A DNA stretch of 64,000 nucleotides from Dysidea avara. Taxonomy: Eukaryota; Porifera; Demospongiae; Dictyoceratida; Dysideidae. Below are positions 58,640 through 64,000 of the stretch, one piece after another (the stretch's first letter is position 1; each line of letters starts with the position of its first letter). Made by a program: the position numbers and the translations under genes. The stretch spans positions 18,109,272-18,173,271 of the forward strand of contig NC_089276.1 in assembly GCF_963678975.1 (NCBI RefSeq). Reading direction: 5' to 3'. A model generated the notes under the pieces. The model worked only from the letters and a program-made list of their open reading frames with translations. It was not told the origin of the DNA and did not search any database.

Positions 58640-61600
58640 TATAGCTCGTGTGTGAGTGCTATACTGACGTATGACATCACTCATGCTTGAGTGCTGCCAA
58701 TTTACCTCATCTGAGTGCTACTGACATTGCTCATGTATGGCTGCTACTAACGTAGCTCATGTCTGGGTGCTACTGATGTAACTCATGTCTGTGTGCTACT
58801 GATGTAGCTCATGTTTGAGTGCTACCAACTTACCTCATTTGAGTGCTACAGACATATATAGCTCATGTCTGTGTGCTATTGACTTAGCTCCTGTCTGGGT
58901 AAATGTCTGAGTGCTACCAACATAGTAAATGTTTGAGTATTAGCGAAGTAGCTCATGTACTGACGTCAAGCATGTGTGAGTGCTACCAACATGGCTCATG
59001 ATCATATCTGAATAATGCTACTGGTATAGCTAATGTTTGAGTGCTACTGACATAGCCTGTGTTGAGTACTATCCCGACATATATAGATCATGTTTGAGTG
59101 CTACCAACATAGCTCGTGTCTGAGTGCTACTGATGTAGCTCATGTTACCAGCTTACCTCTTTTGAGTGCTACTAACGTAGCTCATATCTGAGTGCTACTG
59201 ATATAGCTCATGCTTGAGTGCTACAAACATAACTCATGTCTGAAATTGAGTACTACTGATGTTCATAGCTCATGTTTGCGTGCTACTGACGTAGCTCATG
59301 TTTGAGTGCTATTGACATAGCTCATGTTTGAGTGCCACCAACATAGCTCATGATCATGTCTGAGCACAGTAGCTCATGTTACCAACTTACCTCTTTTGAG
59401 TGCTACCAGCATAGCTCATGTCTGAGTGCTACTGATATAGTTCATGTTTGAGTGCTACCAACATAGCTCATGTCTCAGTGCTACTGACATAACTAATGTT
59501 TGAGTGTTACTGACTGCTTGTGTTTGTGTGCTACCAACATAGCTCATGTCTGATATTGAGTGCTACTGATTTTTGTAGCTCATGTTTGAGTGCTACTGAC
59601 ATAGCTCATGTTTGAATGCTACCAACTCACCTCTGTTGAGTGCTACTGATGTAGCTCATGTTTGAGTGTTACCAATATAGTTCACTTTTGAGTGCTTACA
59701 ATGTAGCTTGTGTTTGAGTGCTACTGATGTAGATCATGTTTGAGTGCTACCAATATATTTATGTTTGAGTTCTACTGTTGTAAATCATGTTTGAATGCTA
59801 CCGACATAGCTCATGTGTGAAAGCTTTTAACTTACCACATTTATTATGAGTGCTACTGATGTAGCTATCGTAGCTCATATATGGGTGCTACCAATGTAGC
59901 TCATGTCTGGGTACTAACAATGTAGCTCATGCCTGATCGTGAGTGCTACCGACGTATAGTAGTTCAGTTTGAGTGCTACTGACATAGCTCATGTTTAAGT
60001 GCTACTGACATAGCTCATGTTTAAGTGTTACCGACATAGCTCATATTGTGAGATGTAGCTCATGTGTTTGAGTACCAACTTACCTCATTTGGGTGCTACC
60101 AACACAGTTCATTTCTGGGTGCTGTAGTAGCTCGTGTCTGGCTACTAGTGGTGTATATAGTTCATGTCTGAGTGCTACTGACAGCTCATGTCTGGGTGAT
60201 ACTGACATATTGAATGCTACCAATATAACTCAGATTTGGGTACTACCAATGTAGTTCATGTTTGAGTGCTGCTGACGTAGCTCATGTTTGAGTGTTACCA
60301 GCTTAACTCATGTTTGAGTGTTGCCGATGTAGCTCATACGTGAGTGCTACCAACGTAGCTCATGTTTGAGTGTTACTGACATAGCTCATGTGTGAGTGCT
60401 ACCGACATGGCTCACATTGTGAGATGTACCTCATGTTTGAGTACCAACCTACATCATTTGAGTGCTACCAACATCGCTCATGTCTGACTACTACTGTTGT
60501 AGCTCATGTCTGAGTGCTACTGACAGCTCATGTCTGGGTGTTACTGACATATTGAGTGCTACCAATGTAACTCAGGTTTGGGTATTTCTGACGTAGCTCA
60601 TGTTTGAGTGCTATCGATGTGGTTTGTGTCTGAGTGCTACCAATATATTTTTCTACTGTTGTAACTCATGTTTGAGTGCTACCAACATAGCTTGTGTGTG
60701 AATGCCTTTAAATTTACCACATTTGAGTGCTACCAACATAGCTCATGTATGGGGGCTACTGACATAGCTCATGTCTGGGTACTATCGATGTAGCTCATGT
60801 CTGGGTACTACCAATGTAGCTCATGTCTGAGTGCTAACAACGTATAGTAAATCAGTTTGAGTGCTACTGACATAGCTCATGTTTACATGCTACTGACACA
60901 GCTCATACTGTGAGATGTAGCTCATATTTGAGTACCAACTTACCTTATTTGTGTGCTAGCAACATAGCTCATTTCTGGGTACTATAGTAGCTCATCTGGT
61001 TACTACTGATGTAGCTCATGTCTGGGTGTTACTGACATATTGAGTACTACCGATTTAACTCAGGTTTGGGTACTACCAACGTATATGTAGCTCATGTTTA
61101 AGTGCTACTAACATAGCTCGTGTTTGCGGCATAGCTAGTGTTTGACTGAGTGCTACCAACATAGCTCATGATTGAGTGCTACCGGTGTAGCTCATGTGTG
61201 AGTGCTACCAACATGACTCACGTTGTGAGATGTAGCTCATGTTTGAGTACCAACTTACCTCATTTGAGTGCTACGAACTTAGCTCATGCCTGGCTACTAC
61301 TGATGTAGCTCATGTCTGGGTGCTACTGACAGCTCATGTCTGGGTGTTAATGACATAATTGAGTGCTACCGACTTAACTCAGGTTTGAGTACTACTGACC
61401 TAGCTCATGTTTGAGTACTATTGACATGGCTCACGTGTGAGTGCTGCTGATGTAGCTCCTGTGTGAGTGCTATCAACATGGGTCACATTGTGAGATGTAG
61501 CTCAAGTTTGAGTACCAACTTACCGCATTTGAATGGTACTAATGTAGTGGCTACTACTGATGTAGCTCATGTCTGGGTGCTACTGACAGCTCATGTCTGG

Positions 61601-62420
61601 GTGTTAATGACATATTGAGTGCTACTGACAGCTTATGTCTGGGTGTTAATTACATATTGAGTGCTACTGATGTAACTCAGGTTTGAGTACTACTGACATA
61701 GCTCGTGTGTGAGTGCTACCGATGTAGCTCATGTGTGAGTGCTACCAACGCGGCTCATGATCACATTGTGAGATGTAGCTCATGCGTGAGTACCAACTTA
61801 CCTCATTTGAGTGCTACTAACTTAGCTCATGTTTGGCTACAATTGATGTAGCTCATGTCTGAGTGTTACTGACAGCTCATGTGTGGTTGTTAATGACATA
61901 TTAAGTGCTGCTGACAGCTCACGTCTGGGTGTTGATGACATACTGAGTGCTACCGATGTAACTCAGGTTTGAGTACTACTGACGTAGCTCATGTTTGAGT
62001 ACTATTGACATAGCTCGTGTTTGAGTACTATTGACATATCTCCTGTGTGAGTGCTACTGACGTAGCGCATGGGTGAGTACTACCAATGTCGCTTATGTTT
62101 GAGTGTTACAAATGTAGCTCGTGGGTGAGTGCTACCAAGTTGAACGTAGCTGATGTTTGAGTGCTACCAAGTTGAACGTAGCTGATTTTTGAGTGCTGCT
62201 GACGTAGCTGATGTTTGAGTGCTACCAACGTAGCTGATGTTTAAGTGCTACCGATGTAGCTGATGTTTGAGTGCTACTGACATAGCTGATGTTTGAGAGT
62301 TACCGATGTAGCTGATGTTTGAGTGCTACCGACGTAGCTGATGTATGAGTGCTACCGACGTAGCTGATGTTTGAGTGCTACCAATGTAGCTCACACTGAG
62401 TGCTACTGATGTAGCTACCA
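58640..62420 (+). repeat. 26-bp satellite array with higher-order units
   Basis: About 140 diverged copies of agctcatgtttgagtgctac + caacat or tgacat. A longer unit starting attgtgagatgtagctcatg and containing gagtaccaacttacctcatt recurs at about 60049, 60413, 60898, 61206, 61481 and 61762 (spacing roughly 275-485 bp). From about 62130 the monomer shifts to agctgatgtttgagtgctac. No spacers or coding frame. Confidence 0.9.
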
Positions 62421-62439
62421 ATTTACCTGTCCCCCGACT

Positions 62440-62946
62440 GAACCAGGCCTAGCTATCATCCCCCCTCCTACAGAGGGGCTAGACTTAAAATGTGGAATCC
62501 AACCAGTTTAATTTGTAGTCGACTAATCCATAAATTCCTTCTAAAAGAAAATACCAGCAACCTTACCCTAAAAGGCCAGGTACCCTCTACGCTCACTCCA
62601 GGATTTACTATATTTCACTCCCTTCTGTGTGAAGGGAGGAGAATGGGTAACCGGCCCCGACTGGTTTGTGGGGACTTCCGGTGGTAGATGATAACTCACC
62701 CAGTGAGACGATACTGGAGGATTTAGCTACTGATAGATTCAGTTGTGTTGATCTGTGTGTGCCGCCACGGCTAGAGTGCTATTGTGATCAAACTAGTGTT
62801 GGAAACTTGCTTGAAGATCTTCATGGTATTTATTTTTATTTTTGTATAAGTCATTTAATTGATTCAAGAGTTATTTTTGTATAATTACTGCATTGATCGG
62901 GTATGCAGGCTGTGCCTTTACCCGTATTTAATCATAATCATAATCT
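62440..62946 (+). pseudogene. LINE-f: degenerate 3' portion with (aatcat)n tail
   Basis: The 3' end has the stem-loop tgcaggctgtgcctttaccc followed by taatcataatcataatc, as in the LINE-e and 27448 copies. The upstream frames (for example 62490-62687) show no certain domain. It is called from its 3' structure. Confidence 0.5.
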
Positions 62947-62967
62947 GGCAGTTACCACTGTGGTTCG

Positions 62968-63042
62968 CTAGTCTGGCGGCGCCCGCCCCTTCGCATGGAG
63001 TAAGGACTTACTCCATGCGAAGGGGCGGACGCCGCCAGACTA
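62968..63042. mobile_element. 75-bp palindromic micro-element with 8-bp target duplication
   Basis: Two arms of about 37 bp (ctagtctggcggcgcccgcc... and inverted ...gcggacgccgccagacta) meet at a 2-bp centre. gtggttcg flanks it at 62960-62967 and 63043-63050. It is almost pure hairpin and unusually GC-rich for the window. Confidence 0.75.
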
Positions 63043-63305
63043 GTGGTTCGCGGGGGTAACAGTAGAAGATGATACCCTACTAGTCATCAGGATATCGTTC
63101 CGTTTGAGGTAGAAATGAAATGTCAATGTTCTCCGTCTCGCACTTTTACGCACGACGAGTTGAAGTTCGATCACACGAGCCAACAAATGGCGCCTTCTAC
63201 ATCACGTGCGTGATTGGCTAGAGGCGTGCATGATTCTTTTGTGCTAACCACGGATAAGCTATTAACCTCCATAATTTTAACCACGTTTCGTATTATTCTT
63301 AGTAC

Positions 63306-64000
63306 TTGGTTAGCACATTTGTCGAATCACATTTTGTAGTTGTCGATGTTGGTGGCATCAACATTTATATTTTTGGCAGGTGGTCAGGTTGTTTCATCAC
63401 GTGATCCGGTGTCACGTGATCCCCTCTCAGCGCAGGTCGGTGACAGGCGCGTAGCTGCTTTTCGAGCCTTTATTGTAATCTGTATGACTCGATGTTGGAT
63501 TTTTGGCCCCTGCAGCTAACTCGAGCCTATCTGGGCGAGAGTTATTAATTAATTAATTTACTTACTTAATTACTTATACTTAATTAATTTACTTACTTAT
63601 TTACTTACATTCTAATTTAATTTGTAACTAATCATTGTACTATGCTCATGCATATGAGTCTTACAATTATAAAATATAATATAATAATAATAAAGAGTTC
63701 CATAGCCCAAAGAAAGCCCATAATGGGGTATAACTAAATGGCTAGTTGAAGTGTAAAATGATTATGTTGTTTGAGCTTAGTTTTCTTGTTGCCCAGATGA
63801 GGTCTTGTCACCTTTGATAGGCGCTGTTAAGTGTTAGCACGTGTGTCTACCTATTCGTGGTTGACCTGGCCACCTCAATGGAAACCATGCGAGCAGCATC
63901 GTTAGGAGCTGCAATTAGGTAATGATTGTTGATACTGAACAGCATAGAAAGGCCAGATGTTTCTGCCACCTTTATTGTAATTGATATGGTCTGATGCCAC
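63306..64000 (+). repeat. Repeat unit H2, copy 2 (runs off the window)
   Basis: It is the direct counterpart of 51680-52312. An insertion at about 63543-63694 (AT-rich, ctcatgcatatgag stem-loop, aataataataa tail) is flanked by gagtt and looks like a LINE 3' end. Copy 1 has the empty site (gagagttccatagcc at about 52065). Beyond 63920 it matches the flank right of LINE-e. Confidence 0.75.

Noticed and set aside
62490..63059. Small plus-strand genes
   Set aside because: The frames overlap a LINE 3' end and the 75-bp palindrome and carry no domain.

Overview
The window is animal nuclear DNA made almost entirely of transposable elements. It has no operons or bacterial-style gene packing. It does have non-LTR retrotransposon (LINE) reverse transcriptases, hAT-, PIF/Harbinger- and Tc1/mariner-like terminal inverted repeats, tRNA-derived SINEs, microsatellites and long minisatellites. 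The LINE types (APE-endonuclease LINEs plus C-terminal nuclease LINEs of a kind I associate with sponges and cnidarians) suggest an early-branching marine invertebrate, perhaps a sponge. The organism is an inference and is not proven by the sequence.

Only one stretch looks like a host gene: a minus-strand first coding exon at 17867-17987 encoding a signal-peptide-like N-terminus. It sits under a compact promoter with TATA, two CCAAT boxes, an E-box and an ETS site. I found no later exon. All other long reading frames are retrotransposon remnants or chance frames in repeats.

Layout. 928-8593 is a foldback element (family P) split by a hAT-like element (1034-6215), which carries a 3.9 kb Helitron-like composite (2287-6144) with a 30-bp minisatellite and a 330-bp palindrome. 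9168-10453 is a pair of 215-bp direct repeats. 10925-16576 is a large palindromic element (Q), split by a 2.6 kb hAT element and by two degenerate LINE 3' ends lying head to head. 17.9-18.2 kb is the putative host promoter and exon. 19.7-27.3 kb holds a hAT element, a tandem duplication with a CA microsatellite, and a second family-P copy. 28.1-43.6 kb is a palimpsest: one repeat unit (H) present twice in tandem, each copy cut up by nested LINEs, MITEs and hATs; the second copy includes an almost full-length LINE that is itself split by a second Helitron-like composite. 44.4-48.3 kb is an old tandem duplication, each half carrying different MITEs. 49.0-50.6 kb is a LINE with only two stop codons in the visible part. 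51.28-51.67 kb is a regular array of distinct hairpins. 51.7-64 kb contains two copies of another repeat (H2), a degenerate tandem field, several MITEs and a 3.8 kb satellite with a 26-bp monomer.

Many insertions can be proved from within the window: target-site duplications are visible, and several 'empty sites' either match a paralogous copy or restore a LINE reading frame. A short motif, ACTCTAATAGAGC, recurs inside several otherwise different elements and is the main unexplained shared signal besides the hairpin array.
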